NCBI RefSeq assembly: GCF_036250695.1
Contig: NZ_CP109427.1
Location: 4,836,001 to 4,900,000, forward strand
Source: Streptomyces sp. NBC_01497
Lineage (GTDB): Bacteria; Actinomycetota; Actinomycetes; Streptomycetales; Streptomycetaceae
DNA: 64,000 bases
Reading direction: 5' to 3'
Position numbers and translations under genes: made by a program. Shown here piece by piece: positions 53,118-61,072 of this stretch. The notes under the pieces are model-generated. The model worked only from the letters and a program-made list of their open reading frames with translations, made no database searches and was not told the origin of the DNA. Position 1 is the first letter of the stretch; each line of letters opens with the position of its first letter.

Positions 53118-54292
53118 GCCTCCGGTGACGGGTTCTCCGCGCCGTCCGGCGCCGCCGCTCCGGCCGCCCCGGCGGCCCGTACCGCCCAGCGCTGCTCCAC
53201 CTTCGCGAAACGCCAGTACGCGAGCGCCGCCGCCCAGACCGCCACGAACAGGCCGACGATGAGGTAGCCCACGTTGCCGAGGTCGAGCCCCGCCACCCAG
53301 TCGGTGACCCCGTCGCGCAGGCCGAGCTTGTCGTGCAGGACGCCGACGAGTTCGATCGTGCCGATGAGGAACGCCACCGCGATCGACAGGCCCGTGATCG
53401 CCAGGTTGTAGAAGACCTTGCGGACCGGATTGGCGAACGCCCACTGATAGGCGAAGTTCATGAACGTGCCGTCGAGCGTGTCGAACAGGCTCATACCCGC
53501 CGCGAACAGCAGTGGCAGGCTGACGATCGCGTACCAGGGCAGCCCGGCCGCCGCCCCGCTGCCCGCCATGACCATCAGGGTGACCTCGGTGGCCGTGTCG
53601 AAGCCGAGTCCGAACAGGAAGCCCAGCGGGTACATCTGGCCGGGCCGGGTGATGGAGCGGGTGAAGCGCTTGAGGATGCGGTTCATGAAGCCGCGCGAGT
53701 CCAGGTGCGCCTCCAGCTCCGCCTCGTCGAACCGGCCCTCGCGCATCGCGCGGAACACCCGCAGAATGCCCGCGAGCGCCACCAGGTTGAGCGCCGCGAT
53801 CAGGTAGAGGAAGCCGCCGGAGACGGACGTGCCGACGGTGCCCAGCGTCCTGTGCGTGCCGGAGTCGTCGTCCATCAGGATCCCGGCGAGGTGCGCGCCG
53901 CCCGCGACGAGCGCCGCCATCGCCACGACGACACTGGAGTGGCCGAGCGCGAACCAGAAGCCCACGGAGACGGGCCGTTTCCCGTCGGCCATCAGTTTCC
54001 GCGTGGTGTTGTCGATGGCGGCTATGTGGTCCGCGTCGAACGCGTGCCGCATGCCGAGGGTGTACGCGGTGATGCCGAGGCCGATCCCGAAGGCCTGCGA
54101 ACCCACCTCGTAGTGGTGCGGGACCACCAGTAGGAACAGGACGCCGAACGCGACGACATGCAGCGCGGCTATCACCGCCAGCAGGCCCGCCGTGCGGACG
54201 GTGTCCTCGCGCCGCCAGGCGAAGGGCCCCGATGTCCGCGCGGACGCGTCCCTCGGGGCGGACATGGACGTGGGCACGCTCAACTCGGTCAC
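53114..54292 (-). CDS. NiCoT-family nickel/cobalt permease (HoxN/NixA)
   Basis: 392 aa from GTG 54292 (ATG in MSAPRDAS nearby is an alternative). About eight spans. NiCoT signatures: LGMRHAFDADHIAAIDN (about 80-96), VGFWFALGHSSVVV and LGFLFGLGFDTATEV, with the His and Asp that bind the metal ion. A roughly 40-residue hydrophilic loop follows TM5. The C terminus is Ala-rich. A cobalamin riboswitch just upstream makes cobalt uptake for B12 synthesis the likeliest task. An ArsR-family regulator is divergent. Confidence 0.95.
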   Translation of the reverse strand: MTELSVPTSMSAPRDASARTSGPFAWRREDTVRTAGLLAVIAALHVVAFGVLFLLVVPHHYEVGSQAFGIGLGITAYTLGMRHAFDADHIAAIDNTTRKLMADGKRPVSVGFWFALGHSSVVVAMAALVAGGAHLAGILMDDDSGTHRTLGTVGTSVSGGFLYLIAALNLVALAGILRVFRAMREGRFDEAELEAHLDSRGFMNRILKRFTRSITRPGQMYPLGFLFGLGFDTATEVTLMVMAGSGAAAGLPWYAIVSLPLLFAAGMSLFDTLDGTFMNFAYQWAFANPVRKVFYNLAITGLSIAVAFLIGTIELVGVLHDKLGLRDGVTDWVAGLDLGNVGYLIVGLFVAVWAAALAYWRFAKVEQRWAVRAAGAAGAAAPDGAENPSPEA

Positions 54293-54321
54293 GCTCCAGC
54301 ACCTCGTGGATCAACTCGTGA

Positions 54322-54533
54322 GATGCCGTGGCCGGTCTCCTGGCTGACGGGTCCGCCGGCGCGCGCGGCAGCACCGCGTACGCAGGCACGCTCTCCGTCC
54401 GGCCTTCCCGGTCGCCCTGGGGCGGCCAGTGGCCTGGGTACCGCGGACGGGGAGCTTCCCGATCACAGTGGCGAGGGCCGCTCCGGCCTCGGACCTCACT
54501 GGTCCTCACCGGTCTTCCCGTGCACCACGGCCC
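54322..54533 (-). promoter_or_regulatory. cobalamin (B12) riboswitch upstream of NiCoT gene
   Basis: Read on the minus strand, the leader has the conserved B12-riboswitch parts in order: CGGTGAGGACCAGTGAGG-like P3-P4 entry (54495-54513), GCCACTGTGATCGGGAAGC (54454-54472), GGCCACTGGCC-type stem, GGGAAGGCCGGAC, and the B12 box GTCAGCCAGGAGACC (54334-54348). The outer stem GCCGTGG / CCACGGC pairs 54525-54533 with 54324-54330. The GTG start follows 30 nt later, so translational or anti-terminator control is plausible. Confidence 0.92.
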
Positions 54534-54550
54534 GGCCACAGTACGGTTCG

Positions 54551-54585
54551 CGCAGATCGCTTGCAAGATTGCACAGATGCGCAGG
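54551..54585. promoter_or_regulatory. candidate metal-regulator operator between NiCoT and ArsR genes
   Basis: CGCAGATCGC and CACAGATGCGC are imperfect direct repeats flanking the palindrome CTTGCAAG. TTGCAA and TTGCAC also occur 2 nt apart (54561-54574). It lies in the shared promoter region, upstream of the riboswitch on one side and of the regulator gene on the other. The binding protein is not known: the divergent ArsR protein or Nur. Confidence 0.35.
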
Positions 54586-54641
54586 TGTGGAAGATCACAA
54601 GGGCGAGCGGCGCGCGCCCCGCGGCTGAGACAATCGGCCCC

Positions 54642-55085
54642 ATGCATCTCGTACCGGCCGAGCGCGCGGATCACCGGATCATCGACGGACACCTCGTCTG
54701 CGACGCCATCGCCGCCATCGGAGAGCCCGACGACGTCCACGCGGCCGCGGACCGCTTCTCGCTCCTCGCCGAGCCGGGGCGGCTCGCGCTGCTGCTCGCC
54801 CTGCGGGGAGTGGGCCCGATGGCCGTGTCGGACCTGGCCGTCGCCACCGGCATGAAGGACCCCGCCGTCTCCCAGGCGCTCAGACTGCTGCGTTCCGCGG
54901 GCGTCGTCGCGGGCGCGAGGGACGGCCGCATCGTGCGCTACCGCCTCGTCGACACCGCCCTGGCCGCACTGCTCGACCAGGTGCGGCCCGCCCAGCCGGC
55001 CGAGCCGCCGCACGCGGACCAGCACACCCACGGGACGCGGCCGGCGCTGCCCGCCCCCACGGGCGCGGGCGCCGCCACCAACTGA
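54642..55085 (+). CDS. ArsR-family metal-sensing regulator (NmtR/KmtR-like)
   Basis: 147 aa from ATG 54642. Winged helix at about 37-100: LLAEPGRLALLLALRGVGPMAVSDLAVATGMKDPAVSQALRLLRSAGVV (motif region) and GRIVRYRLVD. The N terminus MHLVPAERADHRIIDGH carries His residues, and a His-rich end (HADQHTHG) is suitable for Ni/Co binding, as in NmtR/KmtR. Divergent from the NiCoT gene; expected to respond to nickel or cobalt. Which site and which metal are inferences. Confidence 0.88.
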   Translation: MHLVPAERADHRIIDGHLVCDAIAAIGEPDDVHAAADRFSLLAEPGRLALLLALRGVGPMAVSDLAVATGMKDPAVSQALRLLRSAGVVAGARDGRIVRYRLVDTALAALLDQVRPAQPAEPPHADQHTHGTRPALPAPTGAGAATN

Positions 55086-55192
55086 GCGGGCCCTGACGGA
55101 CGGTGGCGGAGGCCACCGGGGCGTACGGGCTCAGCCGTCCTGGGCTGCCGTCAACTCCCCGGTGCCGTGCGGGCGGCGAACAGAAGCCGTTA

Positions 55193-55906
55193 TCACCAGG
55201 GCAGTTCGCCCTCCGCACTGACGAACCGGGGGCCCGGCGCGCGGTCGTCCACGGCCGCCCCCACGATCGTCGACGCCCCCTCCGTCACGTGCCGGAAGCC
55301 CCGGTGCCCGTTGAGGTCGGTGGCGGTGTAACCCGGGTCCACGACACGGAACCTGACGTCGGGGCAGGTCTGCTCGTACAGCAGTGTCAGCATGTTCAGG
55401 GAGGCCTTCGACGAGGCGTACGCGGGGAACGGGGCCCACCCCGGCACAGCCGTGCGCAGCTCCGGGTCCGCCGTGAGGCCGACGGAACCGAGCCCGCTGC
55501 TGACGTTCACGACGACCGCGCCGGGGCCCGACAGCAGGGGCAGGAACGCGTGGATGGTCCGTACGGGCCCGAAGACGTTCGTCTCGTAGACCCGGCGCAG
55601 TGTGTCCGCCGCCGACTCGTCGGGGCCCGCGACGGCGCCGGTGATGCCCGCGTTGTTGATGAGGAGGTCGACACGTCCGGCCTCGGCGCGCACCACCTCG
55701 GCGGCGGCGCGCACAGAAGCGTCGTCGGTCACGTCGATCAGCAGCGGTCGGGCGCCCAGTTCCGCCGCGGCGCGCTTCCCGCGCTCGGCGTCGCGTGCCC
55801 CCAGATAGACGGTGTGGCCCCGCTCGATGAGCAGGCGGGCGCTCTCGTGGCCGAGGCCCTTGTTGGCTCCGGTGATGACGGTGATGTTGCTGGTGTGGTC
55901 GGTCAT
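55193..55906 (-). CDS. short-chain dehydrogenase/reductase
   Basis: 237 aa from ATG 55906 (GTG 55915 also possible). Rossmann TGANKGLGH (T-G-x3-G-x-G), NNAG at about 83, catalytic Ser in NVSSGLG, and Tyr/Lys in YASSKASLN (Y-x3-K), all intact. NAD(P)H-dependent oxidoreductase, probably quinone- or aldehyde-reducing as are many close homologues. Divergent from the XRE/MmyB-like regulator across 119 bp, a pairing often seen between such SDRs and their controlling regulators. Confidence 0.93.
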   Translation of the reverse strand: MTDHTSNITVITGANKGLGHESARLLIERGHTVYLGARDAERGKRAAAELGARPLLIDVTDDASVRAAAEVVRAEAGRVDLLINNAGITGAVAGPDESAADTLRRVYETNVFGPVRTIHAFLPLLSGPGAVVVNVSSGLGSVGLTADPELRTAVPGWAPFPAYASSKASLNMLTLLYEQTCPDVRFRVVDPGYTATDLNGHRGFRHVTEGASTIVGAAVDDRAPGPRFVSAEGELPW

Positions 55907-56025
55907 GGCGTCCACACTCCGCCGGTCCGCCGCCCCCCGACAGAGACCTCTTCGGCGTGGGGACCGGGCAGCGGGGGGACCGGCAGTACCAGGCTGTCGC
56001 GGCTCCGGCCGCCGATACTGGACGG

Positions 56026-56928
56026 GTGAGCGAAGAACCGCACAGTGCCCGGGTCACCGCCGCCGGGACCGGCCACGGTGACCTCGGCCGCGCCCTGCGG
56101 CACTGGCGCGACCGCACCCGCCCCGACGACGCCGGCCTGCCCGCCCGGCTGACCTCGGGCACCCGCCGGGCCCCCGGCCTGCGCCGCGAGGAACTCGCGC
56201 AGCTCGCCGGGCTCTCCGTCGACTACGTCGTACGGCTGGAACGCGGGCGCGCCACCTCGCCGTCCCCCCAGGTCCTGCACGCCCTCGCCCGCGCCCTGCG
56301 GCTGACGCCCACCGAGCGGGACCACCTGTTCCTGCTCGCCGGCCAGGCCCCACCGCCGGACGGGCAGGTGTCCCCGTACATCCCGCCGACCGTGCAGCGC
56401 CTCCTCGACCAACTGGGCAGGACGCCGCTCGCCGTGCACGACGCCTACTGGAACACCGTCTCGTGGAACCCGCTGTGGGCGGCCCTCGTCGGCGATCCCT
56501 CCGCCTTGCGGGGGCGCGAACGCAGCGTCGCCTGGCGGCACTTCGCCCAGCTGCCCGGACGCGTCACGCACGAGCCGGATCAGCGGGAACGCTTCGAGAC
56601 GGCCCTGGTGTCCGACCTGCGCTCCTCGACCGCCCGCTACCCGGACGATCCGGAGCTGCGCCGGCTGATCGCGGACCTCCGTCGCGTGAGCGCGCGCTTC
56701 GAGGAGCTGTGGGAGTCGCACGTCGTCGGCTTCCACAGCGCCGACCACAAGACGGTCCACCACCCGGACCTCGGACCCGTGAGCGTCGACTGCGACACGC
56801 TCACCGTCCCGGGCAGTGACCTGCGTATCGCGGTGTACTCGGCGCCGCCCGGATCGCGGACGGCCCAGCAGTTCGCGCTGCTGGCCGCCATCGGGACGCA
56901 GGACATGTCACCGGCGCCGCGCGACTGA
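56026..56928 (+). CDS. XRE-family regulator with MmyB-like ligand domain
   Basis: 300 aa from GTG 56026. GATACT lies 9 nt upstream and could be a -10 for a leaderless mRNA. Helix-turn-helix at about 20-80: RRAPGLRREELAQLAGLSVDYVVRLERGRATSPSPQVLHALARAL (motif region). C-terminal MmyB/LBD at about 105-290: YWNTVSWNPLWAALVGDP, HHPDLGPVSVDCDTLTVPGSDLRIAVYSAPPGS. This domain binds fatty-acid-like ligands in structurally known members. Divergent SDR gene is the likely target. Confidence 0.92.
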   Translation: MSEEPHSARVTAAGTGHGDLGRALRHWRDRTRPDDAGLPARLTSGTRRAPGLRREELAQLAGLSVDYVVRLERGRATSPSPQVLHALARALRLTPTERDHLFLLAGQAPPPDGQVSPYIPPTVQRLLDQLGRTPLAVHDAYWNTVSWNPLWAALVGDPSALRGRERSVAWRHFAQLPGRVTHEPDQRERFETALVSDLRSSTARYPDDPELRRLIADLRRVSARFEELWESHVVGFHSADHKTVHHPDLGPVSVDCDTLTVPGSDLRIAVYSAPPGSRTAQQFALLAAIGTQDMSPAPRD

Positions 56929-57017
56929 CGAGGCCGGGGCGGCACGCCGGGGCGGGAGGCTTCGCCGGTGCGTGCGTCCCGGACTTGGTCACCCCTCGCG
57001 GCCGAGCCGGGCCCGCG

Positions 57018-57692
57018 TCACTCCGTAGCCGCCGTGCACACCGACCGCAGCGCCGTCCCCAGCGCCTCGCGGTGCAGCGCGTCGAGGCGGTGCGCGGCGG
57101 CGCCCGAGGCGGCGGCCTCCGCCAGGGCGGCGGCGCAGCGCGCGGACGGCCTCCTCGCCCGGTCCGTCGCCACCAGTTCCCGCAGGATCCGCTGCGTGAT
57201 CGCGTCCAGTTCGGTACGGATCGCGGCGAGGCTCGGGCGCTCCGCCGGCGCCTCGCCGGGATGCGTGTTCCACCGCGCCAGCAGGCCGCGCTGTACGACC
57301 TTGCTCGCCGCGATCTGGTCCTCGAAGAACCGTGCCGTCGTGCCGGCATCGAGCCCGAGCTGCTCGGCCTGCTGCCGCACCTTGGCCAGTTCCTGCTCTT
57401 CGCGGGCGGGGTCGTCGACGGGCGATCCCGTACCGCGCTTGGCGGCGGCCACCTGGCTGCCGAGTTGGATGCGGCGGATGGCCAGCTCGGTGAGCGGTCC
57501 GAGGGGGCCGAGCGATCCTGCCGACCCGAGGGACGCGGCCGCGGCGAGCGCCTCGGGCCCGGACCCGTGTGCTGCGGCCGACGACCCGGCCGGCGCGGCG
57601 GCGAGGGCGATCCCGGCGGCGAGGGCCGCGGCGGACAGCAGTGCGGCCCTGCAGGGGAGCCGGAGTGGAGAAGAGGGGGACGGCGGAGCCAC
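57018..57692 (-). CDS. secreted chorismate mutase (AroQ-gamma)
   Basis: 224 aa from GTG 57692 (GAAGGA upstream). Signal peptide with hydrophobic CRAALLSAAALAAGIALAAAPAG, then an all-helical domain. LTELAIRRIQLGSQVAAAKRG and VDDPAREEQELAKVRQQAEQLGLD match the exported AroQ-gamma chorismate mutases. An FFEDQIAASKVVQ helix with the conserved Glu/Gln follows. The C-terminal half is longer than the minimal enzyme and has two Cys that can pair. Converts chorismate to prephenate outside the cytoplasm; the physiological purpose is unknown. Divergent from rpmJ. Confidence 0.9.
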   Translation of the reverse strand: MAPPSPSSPLRLPCRAALLSAAALAAGIALAAAPAGSSAAAHGSGPEALAAAASLGSAGSLGPLGPLTELAIRRIQLGSQVAAAKRGTGSPVDDPAREEQELAKVRQQAEQLGLDAGTTARFFEDQIAASKVVQRGLLARWNTHPGEAPAERPSLAAIRTELDAITQRILRELVATDRARRPSARCAAALAEAAASGAAAHRLDALHREALGTALRSVCTAATE

Positions 57693-57845
57693 AGGAGCGG
57701 TCCTTCACGTAGGGGGCCGGTCGGTGCCCGGGGGGCGCCGGACGATCACGTGCATGTTCCACCGGAGCGCGAGCCGAATCCCCCGTACTGCCGGGACCTC
57801 GACCGGAACGGGTGACGCGCCCGGACCGCAGTGCCGCGTTGGGAA

Positions 57846-57860
57846 TGAAAACCATTGCCT
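57846..57860 (+). promoter_or_regulatory. candidate Zur box upstream of rpmJ paralogue
   Basis: TGAAAACCATTGCCT matches the Streptomyces Zur consensus TGAAAATGATTTTCA at 10 of 15 positions, with the left half complete. It is 48 nt before the L36 start. Confidence 0.4.
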
Positions 57861-57907
57861 TCCGGTTGTGGGGCGTGAAGGCGTCGAGCGGAAGGCGGTG
57901 GGTGCCG

Positions 57908-58030
57908 ATGAAGGTCAGGAACTCCGTGAAGTCCCTGAAGGCCAAGCCCGGGGCGCAGGTCGTGCGCCGCAGAGGGCGGGTCTTCGTGATCAACAAGAAG
58001 GAGCCGAGGTTCAAGGCCCGCCAGGGCTGA
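57908..58030 (+). CDS. rpmJ: 50S ribosomal protein L36, zinc-free (C-minus) paralogue
   Basis: 40 aa from ATG 57908 ([19 protein letters not shown]...FKARQG; GTG 57899 is in frame but too early). It has no cysteine, unlike the zinc-ribbon L36. In actinomycetes such C-minus paralogues replace the zinc form when zinc is scarce and are Zur-repressed. Its Zur-like site upstream supports this. Followed by a hairpin terminator, so monocistronic. Confidence 0.93.
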   Translation: MKVRNSVKSLKAKPGAQVVRRRGRVFVINKKEPRFKARQG

Positions 58031-58043
58031 CCTCGCTTCAGGC

Positions 58044-58074
58044 GTGAGGGGCGTCCCGACGGGACGCCCCTCAC
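58044..58074 (+). terminator. rpmJ terminator
   Basis: Perfect inverted repeat GTGAGGGGCGTCCCG / CGGGACGCCCCTCAC with a minimal loop, 13 nt after the stop. Confidence 0.8.
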
Positions 58075-58081
58075 CCATGTG

Positions 58082-58352
58082 CGGTACGCGGGAGCGGCAC
58101 CCGCCGGTCGTCGCGGTCGGACAGCCGCTACGTGGGAGCGGCGCCCGCCGGTTGTCGCAGTCGGACAGCCGCGGCGCGGGAGCGGCACCTGCCGGTTGTC
58201 GCAGTCGGACAGCCGCGGCGCGGGAGCGGCACCTGCCGGTCGTCGCGGTCGGACAGCCGCGGCGCGGGAGCGGCACCTGCCGGTTGTCGCGGTCGGACAG
58301 CCGCGGCGGGGGCGCGGCACCCGCCGGTCGTTGCGGTCGGACAGCCGCGCCG
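58082..58352. repeat. 44-bp tandem repeat, about 6 copies
   Basis: TCGGACAGCCGC recurs at 58117, 58161, 58205, 58249, 58293 and 58337, i.e. period 44, with the rest of each unit conserved except for a few substitutions. It lies between rpmJ and the stop of the secreted-protein gene. Confidence 0.93.
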
Positions 58353-58386
58353 AGGGGGCGGACCGGCGCAGGAGTGAGGTGCCGGT

Positions 58387-59058
58387 TCAGGCCGCGGGGT
58401 CGGCGTACGACCGCGCGGAGCGCTCGCCGTTCAGCACGATGCTGTTGCGTCCCGGGGGAGAAGGCAGCGCGGCGGCCCGGTCCAGCAGGGGCCCGAGGAC
58501 GCCGCAGCCATGCGTGCCGGGAGCGGCGAAGGTGACGTCCTCGATGGCGGTCGTGCTGTCCGGGGATGCCGGCTGGAAGACCAGGTGTACGGGGTCGGCG
58601 TCGTCGCCCGCGCGGCACCCGGACGGCAGCCCGGGGCCGGAGAGGGTGAACGTCAGATCCAGTTCGCCGACACGCGTGGCGTCGCTGAGGAAGTCGAAGT
58701 GACCCGCGTACCGGGCGGTGAGGGTGAACGGGCTCCTCCCCACCCGTATCGGCGTGGCGGACAGGCCGCCCCACACCTGCTCGTGGTGGCCGTCGACCGT
58801 GCCCTCGGCGTGGGTGACGGTCATGGGTGCCGCGATCGGCACGTCGATCCGGCCGAGGGTGAGGTGCCCGGTGGCGGACATGACCTCGCAGCGCCAGGCG
58901 GCGGGGTCGGCCCCGGCGGGCAGGGCGGAGCGCGGCGGGCACGCCGCGAACGACGCGGCGGGGGATGCGGACGGGGATGCGGCGGGACGGTCCTGACCGA
59001 CGGGGCCGCCGGCGAGGAGGGCGAGGGAGGCGTAGGCGAGTGCGGTGGTCACGAACAT
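58387..59058 (-). CDS. secreted protein of unknown function
   Basis: 223 aa from the start at 59058. An N-terminal hydrophobic segment (TTALAYASLALLAGGPVG) serves as signal peptide, and a short Ala/Ser/Pro stretch follows. The mature part is beta-rich with four Cys (FAACPP, AWRCEV, SGCRAG, GCGVLG) that could form two disulfides. I do not recognise a family. It is divergent from the ArsR-like regulator at 59265, and the operator lies between them, so it is a likely target gene. Confidence 0.7.
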   Translation of the reverse strand: MFVTTALAYASLALLAGGPVGQDRPAASPSASPAASFAACPPRSALPAGADPAAWRCEVMSATGHLTLGRIDVPIAAPMTVTHAEGTVDGHHEQVWGGLSATPIRVGRSPFTLTARYAGHFDFLSDATRVGELDLTFTLSGPGLPSGCRAGDDADPVHLVFQPASPDSTTAIEDVTFAAPGTHGCGVLGPLLDRAAALPSPPGRNSIVLNGERSARSYADPAA

Positions 59059-59196
59059 GGCGACTCCAGGAGAGGACGGCGGGACCGGCCCCGGAAGGGT
59101 CCGGCCGTTCGACGGACGGGCCGACCCGGGGGCGCCGGGAGGCTGGGGGCGCCGGGAGGCCGGGGCCCGAGCTTCGAGCTTCGAGCCTCGCAGATG

Positions 59197-59257
59197 TTTC
59201 TCTGCAGAGAAAGGTCTGCAGAGAAAATTCTGTGATCTGACGCAAGGCCTCTAGGCT
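59197..59257. promoter_or_regulatory. duplicated palindromic operator and leaderless promoter of ArsR-like gene
   Basis: TTTCTCTGCAGAGAAA (59197-59212) is a perfect 16-bp palindrome. Its right 12 nt TCTGCAGAGAAA recur at 59215-59226, 14 nt later. A TTCTGT (18 nt) TAGGCT promoter ends 7 nt before the ATG. The site could control both divergent genes. Confidence 0.65.
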
Positions 59258-59264
59258 GAACCGC

Positions 59265-60272
59265 ATGACGCACCCCCCGCAGCAGCCCGACCCGGCCCCG
59301 GCCGACCCGGCCGCGCCGCGCGCGACGGCCCCCAGGCCTTCATCGACCGGAGCGGCGGCCCCCGGGTCCTCATCCGCTCGGGGAGCGGCCCCGGACTCCT
59401 CATCGGCCAGGGCAGTGGCCCCACCGTCCTCATCGGCGGGCGGGACGGACCCGGGGCCTTCACAGGTGGAAGCGGCGACGGACGGGCCGGAGCTGCGGCG
59501 ATCGCCCCGTCCCTCGCCGGTCCCCGCGACGGAGACCAGTACGGTCACCATGAAGGCGCTCGCCCACCCGCTGCGTCTGCGCGTCCTGCGTCACCTCTCG
59601 ACCAACGGCCCGGCCACCTCGACCACCCTCGCGGCGGCGCTCGGGGAGAACACCGGGACGCTCAGCTACCACCTGCGCCGCCTTGAGGGCGGCGGACTCA
59701 TCGAGGACGCACCGGACCACCCATCGGGCCGGGAGCGCTGGTGGCGGGCGGTGCGCGGGCTGGACATCAGGCGAGCCCCCGGCGCCGGGGCGAGCACGGA
59801 GGAGCGAACGGCGGCGGCCGAACTCGACGTGCTGCGCGCCGCCGACGACCGCGCCCTCCTCGACCGCTTCCACGCCGAGGAGGCCACGGGGGAGGGATGG
59901 CTGCGCGGCTCGCGGAGCATGAGTCACCTGACCAGGGACGAGCTGAACGCCTTCCACGACGCGTACCTGGAGCTTCTGGGCCGCTTCTCCCGCGGCCCGG
60001 AGGACGCGACGCCGGACACCTGCCCCGTACTGCTCCGCTGGTTCGCCCTGCCGTCGGACGCGCCGGACGGTACGGACCGTACGGAGGCCCCGACGGGTGG
60101 CGCGGTTCCCACGACGGGCGTACCGAACGTCCCAGGTGCCTCGGAAGGGACGACGGGTGTGCAGGAGGCGGGTGTACGGGACGCTGGCGTACCGGACGCG
60201 GACGGGCGCGGCGCGGGCGTACCGGACACGGACCTACCGGACACGGACCTACCGGACGCGACGGCGCACTGA
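59265..60272 (+). CDS. ArsR-like winged-helix regulator
   Basis: 335 aa from ATG 59265, probably leaderless. The N-terminal 95 residues are Ala/Pro/Ser-rich with repeated SSSARG-like units. A winged helix follows at about 98-160: MKALAHPLRLRVLRHLSTNGPATSTTLAAALGENTGTLSYHLRRLEGGGLIED (motif region). Next come a helical domain (170-260) and a Val/Pro/Asp-rich C-terminal tail with DTDLP repeats. The winged helix is of the HTH_20/ArsR type. The ligand is unknown. A duplicated palindrome upstream is presumably its operator. Confidence 0.88.
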   Translation: MTHPPQQPDPAPADPAAPRATAPRPSSTGAAAPGSSSARGAAPDSSSARAVAPPSSSAGGTDPGPSQVEAATDGPELRRSPRPSPVPATETSTVTMKALAHPLRLRVLRHLSTNGPATSTTLAAALGENTGTLSYHLRRLEGGGLIEDAPDHPSGRERWWRAVRGLDIRRAPGAGASTEERTAAAELDVLRAADDRALLDRFHAEEATGEGWLRGSRSMSHLTRDELNAFHDAYLELLGRFSRGPEDATPDTCPVLLRWFALPSDAPDGTDRTEAPTGGAVPTTGVPNVPGASEGTTGVQEAGVRDAGVPDADGRGAGVPDTDLPDTDLPDATAH

Positions 60273-60335
60273 GGCGCGGCGAGAGGGCGGGACGCCCGGG
60301 AGTAGAGCCGGAGAGCAGAAGGCGTTGGGGAGCGC

Positions 60336-60446
60336 AGGGGGAGGGGACCAGAGGCGGCGGGGAGAACGGAGGGGGAGGGGACCAGAGCCGCGGGGGGACG
60401 GAGGGGGAGGGGACCAGAGCCGCGGGGGACGGAGGGGGAGGAGGCT
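60336..60446. repeat. short tandem repeat, about 32-bp period
   Basis: AGGGGGAGGGGACCAGAG starts at 60336, 60370 and 60402, with a degenerate fourth copy at 60433. Purine-rich on the plus strand, between the ArsR-like and DksA/TraR genes. Confidence 0.85.
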
Positions 60447-60492
60447 CGGCCCACCCGGCTCCGGCGCGGCCCACGGAGCAAAAGGAGGAAGC

Positions 60493-60900
60493 TCAGCCCG
60501 CCCGGCGCCGCCGCCGAGGGTCCTGTGCGGCGCAGTGCACGCAGGTGGTGGCCGCCGGGCGCACCTCCAGCCGCTCCGCGGGGATGGCCTCGCCGCACTC
60601 CTCGCAGCGGCCGAAGTCCCCACGGTCCAGCCGCTCCAGGGCCCGGTCCACCTCGGTGAGATGCTCACGCTCCCGCGCCAGCAGCGCTGCGACATGCGCG
60701 CGCTCGAACGCGGTGCTGGCCCCCTCCGGATCGTGCTCGTCGTCCACCGCCACCAAGGTGTTGGCCTCGACGATCCCCTCGAATTCGCGCTCCAACGCCG
60801 TGATCTGCTCGCGCACGGTCACCCGCTCTTCGCCCAGCCGCGCGCGAACGGAGCCCTCCTCACCCGAGGGCAGACCGGCATTGCGGGACGAATCACTCAC
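60493..60900 (-). CDS. DksA/TraR-family zinc-finger protein
   Basis: 135 aa from GTG 60900; GTG 60924 gives 143 aa. Coiled-coil-like helices with LGEERVTVREQITALEREFEGIVEA, then the DksA/TraR finger CEECGEAIPAERLEVRP...CVHC (C-x2-C-x17-C-x2-C). The family binds the RNA polymerase secondary channel and alters initiation. The coiled-coil tip DxxDxA is only partly recognisable (VAVDDEHDPEGAS), so ppGpp synergy is doubtful. Confidence 0.9.
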   Translation of the reverse strand: MSDSSRNAGLPSGEEGSVRARLGEERVTVREQITALEREFEGIVEANTLVAVDDEHDPEGASTAFERAHVAALLAREREHLTEVDRALERLDRGDFGRCEECGEAIPAERLEVRPAATTCVHCAAQDPRRRRRAG

Positions 60901-61072
60901 ATTTGTGCAACGCCACTTCCCCACCGCTCATTCCCCATCCCCTTCCCTCCCTTTCCCTCCCTGGCGTTGGTGGTAGAGCGTCGGTAGCCTGCGGCCCGTT
61001 CCCCGCACGGCTCACCTGGGGCGTGGTCCGCGGCCCCTGTCAGGCCGCTCCTGGATGCCCGAGAGGACGATC

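Noticed and set aside
54561..54574. Nur box (TTGCAA-N5-TTGCAA)
   Set aside because: The two TTGCA-like units are 2 nt apart, not 5, so the nickel-responsive Nur consensus is not met; kept only as a generic operator candidate.
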